In this document: positions 24,219 to 35,791 of the stretch, in pieces
Position numbering within the stretch: the first letter of the stretch is position 1
Layout: the number at the start of each line of letters is the position of its first letter
Source of the DNA: Dillenia suffruticosa
Taxonomy: Eukaryota; Streptophyta; Magnoliopsida; Dilleniales; Dilleniaceae
Direction of reading: 5' to 3'
Assembly: GCA_033439265.1 (NCBI GenBank)
Contig: JAVTVX010000015.1
Coordinates: 22,559,947 to 22,623,946 of the forward strand
DNA length: 64,000 bases
Translations under genes and position numbers: made by a program
The notes under the pieces: generated by a model
What the model was told of the DNA's origin: nothing
The model's input: only the letters and a program-made list of their open reading frames with translations
Database searches by the model: none

Positions 24219-25069
24219 GCCCTTAGGTTAAGTGTAACCCTTAGTTACTAGACGGGATTTATACCTCTCCACCGATCCATCAACCTTTCTCTCGATCTTG
24301 AGAACCTAATTGTTCTCGATACTCCTTCTGCCTTTAGGTAAATCAACTAGATCTTTGAGAGCCTACTCGTTCCCATTGGTCTTTTTACCCTCAGGAAAAT
24401 CAACTAGGTACCAGACCTTATTAATTCTCATCGATTTCTTCTCTTCATCTATGGTATTTAACAAATGGTCATTTGGAAAACCCTCGAGAGTCTCTTAGAC
24501 CATTATAGATTTTTCATCATCCTCAAGAATCACAATGAGGGTCTCACCTCAATCAGGAAGCGACATTTAAGTTCGTATCTTCAATACTCCTACGAGGAGA
24601 GAGAATCTCTTCATCTCTTGACGGATCGCTCCCACTAGGACCAAGATCCGAAATGGATTCTTGTATCTCACCGTTGGGTTCGTCTAAGCCACTAGGCTTA
24701 TCCATCTCATAGAAGGTAAAATCCTTATCAATTTCATCTCTCTTAAGGAAATCATTCTCAAGGATTGTGGTATCACAAGACTCAATCATATCGACAGTAC
24801 TGTCCGTTTGTTCTCTTAAGAACACATATCCCCTGGAGTGTTTTAAGTATCTTATAAAGATACTTTTCTTTTCTCGCTGGCCTAACTTGTCGCATGGATA
24901 CGAGAAATCGTGATCATATGCGATACAACCCCTTAACCTTAAACGGCTAAGGTCAGACTGTCTCTATATCCAAAACTCATATAAGGTACTGACTGTGAAC
25001 TTAATGAGACACGGTTGAAGATGTAGGCTGCAATCAATAAAACATCTCCCCAATGGGAGATGGACAATT

Positions 25070-25571
25070 TGACTTACACCATCATAGACTTCACTATCTC
25101 TAACAAAGTTATATTTCTTCTCTTAACAACTCTATTCTGTTGAGACGTAGCAAAAATAGTTAGCTGTCTCGTAATATTTTTCTCGAAATAGAGCCCTCTA
25201 TATAGTTCTGACAAATACTCGTGCCCTCAATTGGTTTTGAAAGTCTTCATTTTCAAGTCTAACTGATTCTCAATCTTGCTAACAAATCTCCTGAAACATT
25301 CTAATACTTCAGACTTATGTGAGATTAGATAAATATAACCGAAACGTGTGTAATCATCTATGAATGTAATAAAGTACACAGCTCCATTTCAGGATCTCAT
25401 GCTCATAAGGCTACAGATATTAGAGTGAAGCAACTGTAATGGAGTCCCAGCTCTCATTGCATTGTCAAATAGTTTTCTTGTAACTTTGACAGCTAGGAAA
25501 AAGTTACATACGGGCAACTCGAACCTAGTTAGCGGGTCCAACAAACCACTCGTTGCTAATCGATTCATCAT
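25070..25571 (-). pseudogene. Copia D GAG-pre-integrase and integrase remnant
   Basis: 25571-25389 carries LPVCNFFLAVKVTRKLFDNA and LLHSNICSLM, like the C--C--GK-TR-PF and LLH-DICGPM blocks of pre-integrase. At about 25155-25080 the minus strand reads ATSQQNRVVKRRN then TLLEIVKSMM, the TPQQNGV-ERRN-TLL-MVRSMM block of integrase. The middle is unreadable. Confidence 0.7.
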
Positions 25572-25959
25572 CTCTTAGCCTATATGTCCAACTCTACTAT
25601 GCCATTCATTTATATCATTATATATGCAATTAGATGTAAATGCAATAAAAGAATGATAAGAAAACCATTAGAAGAAGTAGCACCCAGTGTGTACAATCCA
25701 TCATAGATAAAATCAGAACATATCAAAGAGCTGTCCTATTTAATAAAAAAACGGATGATTTTCTTGCATATCCTAGGCAATCTTAGACAAAGTACTGAAA
25801 TCAAGTTCCGATAATATCTGGAGAATAAAGAATGTCATTTAGATATAAAGTCTGGCTAATTTACAACTCCAACATGCAAGTGCCAATCCCTCTGATGATG
25901 ACAAATGTTCCGTTCTTCACGTAAATCCTCCCAACCTGAGAATTCACTCAGGGGAACTC

Positions 25960-26155
25960 CACATACGCATTATTGTTTGGAGCTACGTAGTTAGTGGCTC
26001 CTGAGTTTTCAATCTACAAAAGAGAGAAATTAGCTAGCATTACAGTAAGTGAGACAAAACTCAAACCATATAAAAAACAAGGACATTCTTTTTACTCGTC
26101 ACACTCACAAGCAAAATGACCAAATCCACCTCAGACGTAGCACTTTGCATTTGTC
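25960..26155 (-). pseudogene. Copia D zinc knuckle and protease remnant
   Basis: At about 26150-26101 the minus strand reads KCYV, a TGA stop, GGFGHFACEC: a CX2CX4HX4C knuckle whose second cysteine codon has become TGA. About 100 bp further on, ENSGATNYVAPNN matches the copia protease DSGATNHV motif with the catalytic Asp changed to Asn. Both are inactivating. Confidence 0.65.
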
Positions 26156-26419
26156 TTTTCAAAACTCCTTCTTGCGCTTTTGTACCTTGTTGTCAGTTTT
26201 CTTAGATGGTTTCTTATTGCCTAGATCTTAGGTCTTCTTCTTATGCTTATGCTATTGGTACCACGAGAGCTCTTACTCGACTTCGCAGCATAAAAATAAC
26301 CCGAGTATGGCCTACTCGCCTCCAAGCGCTCCTCCTTGAGCTAACAATATCTACTCACATCAGCAAAAATACAAATACTCTCATCACACATGAGATAGGT
26401 TTTCATGATCTCCCATAAA

Positions 26420-26737
26420 TTAGGTAAAAGACTAGATCACACCTCGTTGTAAAATTTCACAGATCTCACCACTTAGTTTATCCTCCTTGCAAAAATCTAA
26501 TACAACAGTTCTAATTGCATTAAGAGAGATTTTAGTGACTTAATGATGTTTACTCTCACATTTTATGTACCATATGAATCAACAAATCCCAAATGATTCA
26601 AGTATAGACCCCAAAGTGAGTATATGAGTCAACGGACACAATGCACCACAACTCAAAATCGGACTTTACCATTCGAACTTGGATTTGGCACACAAAAACC
26701 CATAAATAGTCATATATATAGTGGTTGTATCCTACAA
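26420..26737. other. No feature recognised
   Basis: About 320 bp between the last copia D block and the start of the tRNA array. It might hold the truncated 5' part of element D. No LTR match found. Confidence 0.4.
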
Positions 26738-27310
26738 GCATTAAGGTCCCATAGACGAGTCAGATGAGTAAAGAAATAACTTGGGAAATTGTTGGTAGGC
26801 AATTGTATTTATCTAGAAGTGGAAAAAATTTGGAGTAATTTGTACTAAAGGATGGGCTTGAACCTTCAAGCTAGTGCTTAATAGCCACACACTCTAACCG
26901 AACTACTCTAGCTTCTACTAGAGAAACAATGAAGCATTAAGGTGCCATAGACCAGTGGGACTGGTAAAGAAGTAGTTTGAGAAATTATTTGAGGGCAATT
27001 ATAGTAGTCATACACTTTAATCAACTAAGCTACACTATCTTTTGCCAAAGAAAGAAGAAAGCATTAAGATGCCCTAGACTAGTCAAAATAGTAAAGAAGT
27101 AGCTTACAAAATTGTTAGTGCAAGATCATAGTAGGCTATGAACCTTAGACCTTTTGGTTAACATCCATACACTCTAACCAATTAAGCAACTAAGAAAGAA
27201 TAAAGCATTAAGATGCCGTAGACTAGTCGGAATAGTAGAAAAGTAGCTAAGGAAATTGTTGGTGGGCAATTATCATATTGTAGATGTGGGAAAAAAATTT
27301 GAATAATTTA

Positions 27311-27384
27311 CGCTAGAGGAAGGGTTTGAACCTTTGACCTTGTGGTTAACAGCCACACGCTTTAACCGACTGAGCTACTCCAGC
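27311..27384 (-). tRNA. tRNA-Asn(GTT)-like, near-intact
   Basis: 74 nt. Acceptor GCTGGAG pairs with CTCTAGC with one G-U, discriminator G. Anticodon stem TGTGG/CCACA is perfect with anticodon GTT; B-box GGTTCAAACCC. One mismatch each in the D stem (GCTC/AAGC) and T stem (AAAGG/CCTTC). An oligo-T run of seven lies at 27291-27297 downstream. No intron. Possibly transcribed, probably a weak or dead gene. Confidence 0.65.
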
Positions 27385-27654
27385 TTTTGCTAGGGAAAGA
27401 GGAAAGCATTAACATCCCCTGAACCAGTCGGAATACTAAAGAAGTAGATTGAGAAATTGTTGTCGGGGAATTATAGTGTTATGACTTTATGGTTAATAGT
27501 TCTACACTCTAATCAATTGAGCTATTCTAGCTTTTGCTATAGAAACAAGAAACTATTAAGGTCTCATGCACTGTCAAAATACTAGAGAAGTAGTTTGGAA
27601 AATTATTGGTAGGCAATTACAGTAATCTAAAAGTAGGAAAAATGTGGTAATTTG

Positions 27655-27728
27655 CACTAGAGGAAGGAATTGAACCTTCGACCTTGTGGTTAACAACCAC
27701 AAACTGTAACGAACTGAGCTACTTCACC
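27655..27728 (-). pseudogene. tRNA-Asn(GTT)-like, GGTGAAG type
   Basis: 74 nt with anticodon GTT and a clean T stem (GAAGG/CCTTC). The 5' end GGTGAAG cannot pair properly with CTCTAGT at the 3' end and the D stem is broken (GCTC/CAGT). This 5' variant defines one monomer type that recurs at 29350, 30560, 31733, 35190 and 36260. Confidence 0.7.
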
Positions 27729-28669
27729 TTCTGTAAGAGGAAAAAAAAACATTAAGGTCCCATGTACCAGTCAGAATAGTAAATAAGTATTTTGGGAAAT
27801 TGTTGATTGATATTTTTAGTAATAAAAAAAATAGAGTAATTTGCACTGAGTTACTCCAGCTTCTGCTATAGATACAAGAAAGCTTTAATGTCCCGTAGAC
27901 GAGTCAGAAGAGTAAAGAAATAGTTTGGGAAATTGTTGGAGGGCAATTTTAGTTATCTAGAAGTGGATAAAATTTAGAGTAATTTACGCTAAAGGATAGG
28001 CTTGAACCTTCACCCTTGTGCTTAATAGCCACATACTCTAACCGAGCTACTCCAACTTCTGCTAGAGAAACAATAAAGCATTAAGGCGCCCTGGACCAGT
28101 CGAAATAGAAAAGTAGTTTGGTAAATTGTTAGTGGGCAATTATAGTAATGTAATAATGGAAAAAAATTGGGGTAATTTATGGTTAACAGCCATAAGTTGT
28201 AACGAACTAAGCTACTTCACCTTCTGCAAGAGAAAAAAAAAACATTAAGGTCCCATGTACTAGTCAGAATAGTAAATAAGTAGTTTGGGACATTGTTGAT
28301 GGATAATTTTAGTAATAAAAAAAGAGTAATTTATACTGAGTTACTCCAGCTTCTGCTACAGATACAAGAAAGTGGTAATGTCCCCTAGATGAGTTAGAAG
28401 AGTAAAGAAATAGTTTAGGAAATTGTTGGTGCGCAATTGTATTTATCTAGAAGTGGATAAAATTTGGAGTAATTCATGTCAGAGGATGGGCTTGAACCTT
28501 CAACCTTGTACTTAATAGCCACATACTCTAACCAAGCTACTCCAACATCTGCTAGAGAAACAATAAAGCATTAAGGCGCCCTGGACCAGTCAAAATAGAA
28601 AAATAGTTTAGGAAATTGTTGATGGACAATTATAGTAATGTAGTAGTGAAAAAAAATTGGGGTAATTTA

Positions 28670-28743
28670 TGCTAGAGGATGGGCTTCAACCTTCAACCTT
28701 GTGGTTAATAGCCATACGCTCTTACCAACTAAGCTACTCCAGC
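28670..28743 (-). pseudogene. tRNA-Asn-like with ATT anticodon
   Basis: 74 nt, full-length type. The anticodon loop reads ATT in place of GTT. Acceptor GCTGGAG against CTCTAGC is good, but the D stem has a mismatch and the B-box is changed (GGTTGAAGCCC). Oligo-T follows at about 28650-28656. Confidence 0.65.
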
Positions 28744-29349
28744 TTTTGATAAAGAAAGAAGAAAGCATTAAGGTGTGTTAGACCAGTTGGAATAGTAAAA
28801 AAGTAGTTTGGGAAATTGTTGATGGGAAATTATAGTGGGCTTTGAACCTTCGACCTTTTGGTTAACAGCCACACCCTCTAACTAATAGAGCTACTGAGAA
28901 AGAATAAAGCATTAAGGTGCCCTAGACTGGTCGTTATAGTAAAGTAGTTTGGAAATTATTGGTAGACAATTATCGTAATCTAGAAGTGAGGAAAAATTGG
29001 AATAATTTAAGCTACAGGAAGGGTTTGAATCTTTGACCTTATGGTTAACAACCACGTGCTCTAACCTATTGAGCTAGTCCAACTTTTGCTAGGGAAAGAG
29101 GAAACCATTAACATACCATGGACTAGTTGAAATAATAAAGTAATTTGGAACATTGTTGGTAGGGAATTATAGTATTTTGCCTTTGTGGTATATTGCCATA
29201 CGCTCTAACCGACTGACTCTAGCTTTTGCTAGAGAAACATAAAAGCATTAAGATTTTGTAGATCAATCGGAATAGTGAAGAAGTATCTTGGGAAATTGTT
29301 GGCGAACAATTATAGTAATCTAGAAGTGGGAAAATATTGGGGTACTTTG

Positions 29350-29423
29350 CGTTAGAAGAAGGGTTTGAACCTTTGGCCTTGTGGTTAATAGCTACACGCT
29401 CTAACCAATTGAGCTACTTCATC
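29350..29423 (-). pseudogene. tRNA-Asn-like, GGTGAAG-type monomer, ATT anticodon
   Basis: 74 nt, with A-box TAGCTCAATTGG and B-box GGTTCAAACCC both fine, anticodon ATT. 5' end GATGAAG does not pair with CTTCTAACG. Confidence 0.65.
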
Positions 29424-31083
29424 TTTTGAAGCGAAACAAAAAGCATTAAAGTCCCATAGACTAGTCAGAAGAGTAAAAAAATAGTTTGGGAAATTGTTGA
29501 CGGATAATTATATTAATAAAAAAATTAGAATAATTTACAAGGAGTTACTCCAGCTTCTGCTAGAGATGCAACAAAGCATTAAGGTCCCATAGATAAGTTG
29601 GAAGAGCAAAGAAGATGTTTAGGAAATTCTTGGTGGGCAATTGTCGTTATCTAGAAGTAGAAAAAATTTATAGTAATTTACGCTAGTGGATCTTGAACCT
29701 TCAACCTTGTGCTTAATAGCCACACTGTAATCAAGTTAGTCCAGCTTCTGCTAGAGAAACAATAAAGCATTAAGGTGCCCTAGACCAGTTGGAATAATAA
29801 AGAAGTAGTTTGGAAAATTATTGATCGACAATTATAGTAATCTAGAAGTGAAAAAAAAAGTGGAGTAATTTATGCTAGAGGAAGGGCTTGAACTTTCGAC
29901 CTTATGGTTAACAGCCTCACGCTTTAACTAACTGAGTTACTCTAGTTTTTGCTTGAGAAAAAAGAAAGTTTTACGGTACCCTAAACTAGTCAGAATAGTA
30001 ACTAAGTAGCTAAGGAAATTGTTGGTGTGAAATTGTAGTAGGATTGGACCTTTAACCTTATGGTTAACTGCCACACACTCTAACCAACTAAGCTACTGAG
30101 AAAGAATATGGCATTAAGGTGCCCTAGACCAATTGGAATAGTAAAGAATTAGTTTGGAAAACTGTTGGTGGTCAATTATCGTATTCTAGAACTGGAAAAA
30201 ATTGAAATAATTTACACAAGAGGAAAGGTTTGAACCTTTGACCTTGTGATTAACAGCCCATACTTTAACCAATTGAGCTACTTTAGCTTTTGCTAGGGAA
30301 AGAGGATAGCATTAACGTCGCCTAACCAGTCAGAATAGTAAAGAAATAGTTTGGAAAATTATTGGTAGGGAATTATAGTGTTATTACCTTGTGGTTAACA
30401 GTCACACACTCTGAGCAACTAAACTACTCTAGCTTTTGCTAGAGAAACAAGAAAGCATTAAGGTCTCGTAGACCAATCGGAATAGTAAAAAAGTTACTTG
30501 GGATATTGTTGGTAGACAATCATGTAACCTAGAAATGGGAAAAAATTTGGGTAATTTGTCCTGAAGGAAGAGATTGAACCTTTGGCTTTGGGGCTAAAAG
30601 CCACATGCTGTAACCAACTTAGTTACTTCACATTTCGCAAGAGAAACAAGAAAACGTTAAGGTCCAGTAGACCTGTTAGAATAGTGAAGAAGTAGATTGA
30701 GAAATTGTTGGTGGATAATTTTAGTAATAAAAAAATTGTAGTAATTTATACCGACTTACTCTAACTTCTGCTAGAGATATAAGAAAGTGTTAATGTCTCA
30801 TAGATGAGTTAGAACTATAAAGAAATAGTTTGGGAAATTGTTGATGGGTAATTTTAGTTATCTTGAAGTGGAAAAAAATTGAAGAAATTTACGATAGAGG
30901 ATGGACTTGAACCTTCAACATTGTACTTAGCAGCCATATACTCTAACCGAGCCACTCCAGCTTCTGCTAGAGAAACAATGAAGTATTAAGGTGCCCTAGA
31001 TAGTTCAAATATAAAAGTAGTTTGGAAAATTGTTGGTGGGCAATAAAAGTGATCTAGAAGTAGAAAAAAATAAAAGTAATTTA

Positions 31084-31157
31084 CGCTAGAGGAAGGGTTT
31101 GAACTTTCGACCTTGTGGTTAACAGCCATACGCTTTAATGAACTGAGTTACTCCAGC
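31084..31157 (-). pseudogene. tRNA-Asn(GTT)-like, full-length type
   Basis: 74 nt with anticodon GTT and acceptor GCTGGAG/CTCTAGC intact (one G-U). D arm has lost the conserved GG of its loop (CAGTTCATT), and the T stem and B-box carry one change (GAAAG TTCAAAC CCTTC). Likely defective. Confidence 0.65.
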
Positions 31158-32246
31158 TTCAACTAGAGAAAGAAGAAAGCGTGAAGGTGTCTTAGACCAG
31201 TTGAAGTAGTAAAGAAGTAGCTTGGGTAATTGTTGGTGGGAAAGCCACGTGCTCTAACCAACTGAGCTATTTAGAAAGAATAAAGCATTAGGTACCCTAA
31301 ACCAGTCAGAATAGTAAAGAGGTAGCTTGGGAAATTGTTGGTGGGAAATTGTCGTAATCTAGAAGTGAGAAAAAATTAGAATAATTTACACTAGAGGAAG
31401 GGTTTAAAAGTTCGACTTTGTGGTTCACAGTCATAAGTTCTCACCAACTGAGTTATTCCAGCTTTTGCTAGGGATAGAGGAAAATATTAACATCCCCTAA
31501 ACAAGTCTAAATAGTAAACAAATAGCTTGGTAAATTATTGGTAGGGAATTTTAGTATAATGACCTTGTGGTTAGCAGCCACACAGTACCAACTGAACTAC
31601 TCTAGCTTTTGCTAGAGAAACAAGAAAGCATTAAGATCTCGTAGTCTAGTCAGAGGAGTAAAGAAGTAGCTTGAGAAATTGTTGGTAGGCAATTATAGTA
31701 ATCTAGAAGTAAGAAAAAATTGGGGTAATTTGCACTAGAGGAAAGCTTGAACCTTGGGCCTTGTGGTTAATAGCTACACGTTCTAACCGACTGACCCACT
31801 TCACCTTTTGCAAGAAAAATAAAAAAGCATTAAGGTCCCATAGATCAGTTAGAATAGTAAAGAAGTAGATTTGAAAATTGTTGACGGACAATTGAAATAA
31901 AAAAATTGGAGAAATTTGTACAGAGTTACTTTAGCTTCTACAAGCGATGCAAGAAATCATTAAGGTCTAATAGATGAGTCAGAAGAGTAAAGAAGTTGTT
32001 TGAGAAATTGTTGGTAGGCAGTTGTATTCATATAGAAGTGAAAAAAATTTGGAGTAATTTGCACTAGAGGATGGGCTTGAACCTTCAAGCTTATGCTTAA
32101 CAGCCACACACTCTACCTCGACTACTCCAGCTTCTAATAGAGAAACAATAAAGTATTAAGGTGCCCTAGACCAGTCGGAATAGTAAAGAAGTAGTTTGAG
32201 AAATTTTTGATGGACAATTATAGTAATTTAGTAGTGGAAAAAAATT

Positions 32247-34930
32247 GTTGTATGGGTATAAGGGATCAAATGAATCCATGGGTCAATTACTGGTCTAGTT
32301 TCATGCCGGAGTGATGAATCCCACTTTAGAATAGATTTTGGATCTAGGAAAATTGTGAATAGAGATTTTATAATGATGCAAATAATGACAAATTGATAAA
32401 AATGAGAACAAGAACAAGAAAATATTCAAAATTTGGGTTTAAATAATATTAGGAAAAATTTGTAAACCTTTGAATTTAAGGAGAAATGACCCGAAAATTA
32501 TTATTGTTGGTTAGGATAATCTGTTGAAGCTTAAAAGGAGATTTCTTTGGAGCCGATAATGCCTAGGGAATGAATACCCTCTTCAAGTGAGTGGAGGGCT
32601 ATGTTTCATATAAATGAGAAATTGCTTTCGACCATGGTTTCTCAATTGAAATTTTAAATGAGTTTGTGGAATGAATTTATAAATGTTTTGTGATTGTGGT
32701 GAGCCTTGAAATGGATTTTATGACAAAACCATGACTCCCGAATTTTAATGATGATTTATTTGCACCATGTTACGGTTGAATACTCATATGAATTGTGAAA
32801 TGTTGCTCTATCTTATACATTGAGCATGAATTGATTATGAAATTGAATGTGGTGACATGGTATTGGAAATGAAACGACTATAGTCTAAGTCTTGTCACGG
32901 ATGGGCCATCGGGGCGGCGTGGTTAAGGTTGGTTAAATTGTCTTGGGGGTAAGTGGGTTGGAGAGCCTCCACCAATTGCCAGATAACATGGTAGCACCCC
33001 ATGGAGCTTAGGGCTAATGCCAAGGAAAAAAAGAAATTTTATAAAAAAACTATGGAAAACCCCTTGGCGAATCCTTCCAATGGCCATTGGTAGGATAATT
33101 TTTCGGCACACCCCAAAATTGTGAAAAAATGAATATAGACTGTTTGATTCGATTATATGAGTCATGGTGGTTTGATATGAATGATTTTATGTGAATGAAT
33201 TTCTTTATCATATTAAATTATATTTGATACACATATTTGACATCACCACCTTCACCCCTCATTTATATGTTGCATTCCATTGCATTCCCACTCACTGGGT
33301 ATTAAAAATACTCACCCCCTCATTTTTAAAAATTCTTTCCAGAGGAAGTATAGAGTGACGACGTCTATAGTGTCGATCAGAGGTCTATTTTTGGTTGATT
33401 TTGAGTAGGTATGGATTATGTAATCATTTCGGGAGTTGTAGATCATTGGACCATGGAAAGGAAGTCCTGTACATCTCATAACGTGTAGATTTTATTGAAA
33501 CTCGCTTAATTTCCTCTAGCAAGTATTGGAAAAATTCGAACGACTATGATTTGAGACTTCATTTTTTTGTATGAAATTATTTTGAGAAAATGATTTATCT
33601 TGTACTAGGACATTTGGATTATAATGATGTATTTCGATATATTATTCCGATTTTATGAGTTTTATGAACTGTCTGAGAATTCTGCATTGGCCGGGATAGC
33701 CACAATGCATGTATGCATATACAGGGATTCCCCGATTGTGTGCCGATGCATGCATGTGTGTATAGGGATGGGCCAGATAGGTCCCTTGTATGTGTGTTGT
33801 GTATATGATTTCTATTTGATGGATTTTATGTTTTGGATGATTTATTGTATAATTGGAATGACTTGCGCTATCCCGTTGTATGGGGAGGTCATGCCTGTAT
33901 GTCGAGATAACACGGCGGTTGTTACGTGCCCGACGAGAGAGTAGGGGCATGACAGGGTTGGATAAGCTGGGGAGGCAGACTGGCTCCCTTTGCTGAAATC
34001 GTGTTATATCTGGACGCACCTCGGTGGGGTATGAGTCAACGCCAAGGAAGGGGGAACTATGATTGCTAAACAAATAGATTGAAAACCCATTGACGGGCTT
34101 TCATCCGAGTTTGGCCAAACCTAGGATGGGAGTGATTTCTTTGGGAGACCCCATGATTTTGGAAAGACTGAAATTTATGGATATATGTTTGGTTGAATTA
34201 TTCAGAATGTTGAGACTATTTTATATTTAAAGAGTTATTTATGAAATATGCTTTGAATTCCCAACATTCACCCCTCATTTATTGACATAATCATGATATT
34301 GCACTCTATTCATTGAGTATTTCCATACTCACCCCTCTATTCTCTATTTTTTAGAGGAAGTTTAGGTGGGAGATGTCATTAGAGCAAGTTGAAGATACTT
34401 TTTTTGCTGAATTGCTATAGGTATTGATGATGTAGATATTATTTTTGAGTTGATATGGTATGATCCGGAAAGAGGCTTGTACTCTTCATTTTGGTTTGGA
34501 TTTAATCGATACTTGTTTTATTTTCTTTGAAGCAAATATTGGTAAAATCCTTACTTGATTTTTTGTGGAACTTTATAAACTTTTGCTTATATTTGTCTTT
34601 TGTAAAACTTATGATTTCATTGGGACATTTGAACTTTATTGTGAATTTTGAGATGTTTGGAATTTGTGAAGACTTTATTAAGAATTCTTTGAGATGGCTG
34701 AGATGGCCTTATACATGCATTTGATTTTGATTGATTGGGATGACCTTATGCATGTCTGTTGTGATAAAATGGACTGGGATAGTTCTTTATATGTTGTTGA
34801 GTTATTTTTCTAAAATAGGTTGAACAAATTTAACGCCTTGCGGTATCCCGGTATATGGGGAGGTTCTGTCCGTATACCGAGATAATACGGCCGTTGTTGC
34901 GTGCTTGATTCGAGGGTTGGGGTGTGACAG
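32247..34930 (+). repeat. Compound gypsy LTR inserted in the tRNA array
   Basis: Two LTR-type 3' ends lie in tandem. The first ends GGGGCATGACA at about 33956 after the phrase TATCCCGTTGTATGGGGAGG. The second ends GGGGTGTGACA at about 34929 after a near-copy of that phrase (TATCCCGGTATATGGGGAGG, about 34845). The second copy starts mid-LTR: its GGTTGGATAAGC and GCCAAGGAA blocks match 32930-33030 and also 150-260 of the window-start LTR. So this is one LTR of about 1.7 kb plus a second, 5'-truncated LTR of about 1 kb. No internal domain and no clean target repeat were found; array sequence resumes at 34931 in a different phase of the monomer. Confidence 0.65.
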
Positions 34931-35698
34931 AAAGAGGAAAGCATTAACGTCCCTTGGACTAGTCGGAATAGTAAAGAAGTTGCTTAGGATATTGTTGGTC
35001 GGGAATTATAATGTTATGACCTTGTGGTTAACAACTCTACACTCTAACCGAGTTATTCTAGCTTTCGTTAGAGAAACAAGAAAGCATTAAGGTCTCGTGG
35101 ACCGATCAAAATACTAAAGAAGTAGTTTGGGAAATTATTGATAGGCAATTGTAATAACTTTGAAGTGGGAAAAATTGTGGTAATTTGCATTTGAGGAAGG
35201 GATAGAACCTTCGGTCTTGTGGTTAACAATCACAAGCTGTAACGAACTGAGCTACTTCACCTTACGCAAGAGAAACATAAAAACATTAAGCTCCCATGTA
35301 CTAGTCAGAATAGTAAAGAAGTAATTTGAGAAATTGTTGACAGGCAATTTTAGTGAGGAAAAAAAAAATTGGAGTAATTTACATTGAGTTACTCCAGCTT
35401 CTACTACAAATACAAGAAAGCATTAATGTCTTCTAGATGAGTCAGAAGAGTAAAGAAGTAGATTTGGAAATTGTTGGTGGGTAATTGTAGTTATATTGAA
35501 GTGGAAAAAATTTAGAGTAATTTACGCCGGAGGATGGGCTTGAACCTTCAACCTTGTGCTTAATAGCCACATACTCTAATCAAGCTACTCCAGCTTCTAC
35601 TAGAGAAACAATAAAGCATTAAGGTGCTCTGGATTAGTCAGAATAGAAAAGTAGTTTGGGAAATTGATGGTAGACAATTATAGTAATGTGGTAGTGGG

Positions 35699-35704
35699 AA
35701 AAAA
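35699..35704 (-). terminator. Pol III oligo-T terminator of the tRNA at 35718-35791
   Basis: Six consecutive A on the plus strand read as T6 on the transcript strand, 13 nt past the tRNA 3' end. The equivalent run (5-9 bases) follows most array units at the same distance, consistent with RNA polymerase III termination. Confidence 0.6.
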
Positions 35705-35717
35705 TTGGAGTAATTTA

Positions 35718-35741
35718 CGCTATAGGAAGGGCTTGAACCTT

Positions 35742-35774
<33 letters not shown>

Positions 35775-35791
35775 AACTGAGCTACTCCAGC
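35718..35791 (-). tRNA. tRNA-Asn(GTT), near-intact
   Basis: 74 nt. D stem GCTC/GAGC, anticodon stem TGTGG/CCACA and T stem GAAGG/CCTTC are all perfect; A-box and B-box (GGTTCAAGCCC) are canonical; anticodon GTT. The only flaw is the acceptor (GCTGGAG/CTATAGC), with one G-U and one G-A mismatch. A six-T terminator (A run 35699-35704 on the plus strand) lies 13 nt past the 3' end. A plausible expressed gene. Confidence 0.75.

Larger units (their letters stand above)
21945..26420 (-). mobile_element. Copia element D, decayed, minus strand
   Basis: Minus-strand remnants appear in copia order: zinc knuckle (about 26150-26100), protease (about 26015-25965), GAG-pre-integrase (25571-25389), integrase (about 25155-25080), RT (24218-23928) and RNase H (23838-23557). 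A 3' LTR is likely at about 21945-22224. Sequence just inside that LTR (CTCCTAATTGCACACGAGAG) matches the PPT-side region of copia A, so D is a cousin of A/B. No 5' LTR was found on the right, where the tRNA array begins at 26738. Every domain is broken. Confidence 0.8.
26738..32246 (-). repeat. tRNA-Asn higher-order tandem array, block 2
   Basis: A 5.5-kb array of minus-strand tRNA-Asn-like cores linked by spacers with fixed phrases (AAGCATTAAGGT, AAATTGTTGG-GG-AATTAT, TCTAGAAGTGGAAAAAA). About 26 cores keep an anticodon arm. Distinct monomer types recur in the same order. The type with AAAGAGG beside its 5' end is at 27311, 29010, 30215 and 31389; the type starting GGTGAAG is at 29350, 30560 and 31733; the full-length type is at 28670, 29873 and 31084. 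These give a period of 1.17-1.21 kb. The interval 27311-29010 is longer (1.70 kb) because a three-monomer block is duplicated. Most units keep an oligo-T run 14-18 nt past the tRNA 3' end. Most cores carry stem mismatches or deletions. Confidence 0.9.

Noticed and set aside
24553-24825. 90-aa acidic minus-strand frame as an independent gene
   Set aside because: Lies between integrase and RT of copia D, where copia polyproteins have a variable acidic linker; part of the pol remnant.
26738-32246. CRISPR-like array
   Set aside because: Regularly spaced similar units, but repeats are 74-nt tRNA cores with long conserved spacers, in plant nuclear DNA, with no cas genes.
33642-34073. 143-aa minus-strand frame and 106-aa plus-strand frame
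   Set aside because: Both fall in the compound LTR, and no domain is recognisable.
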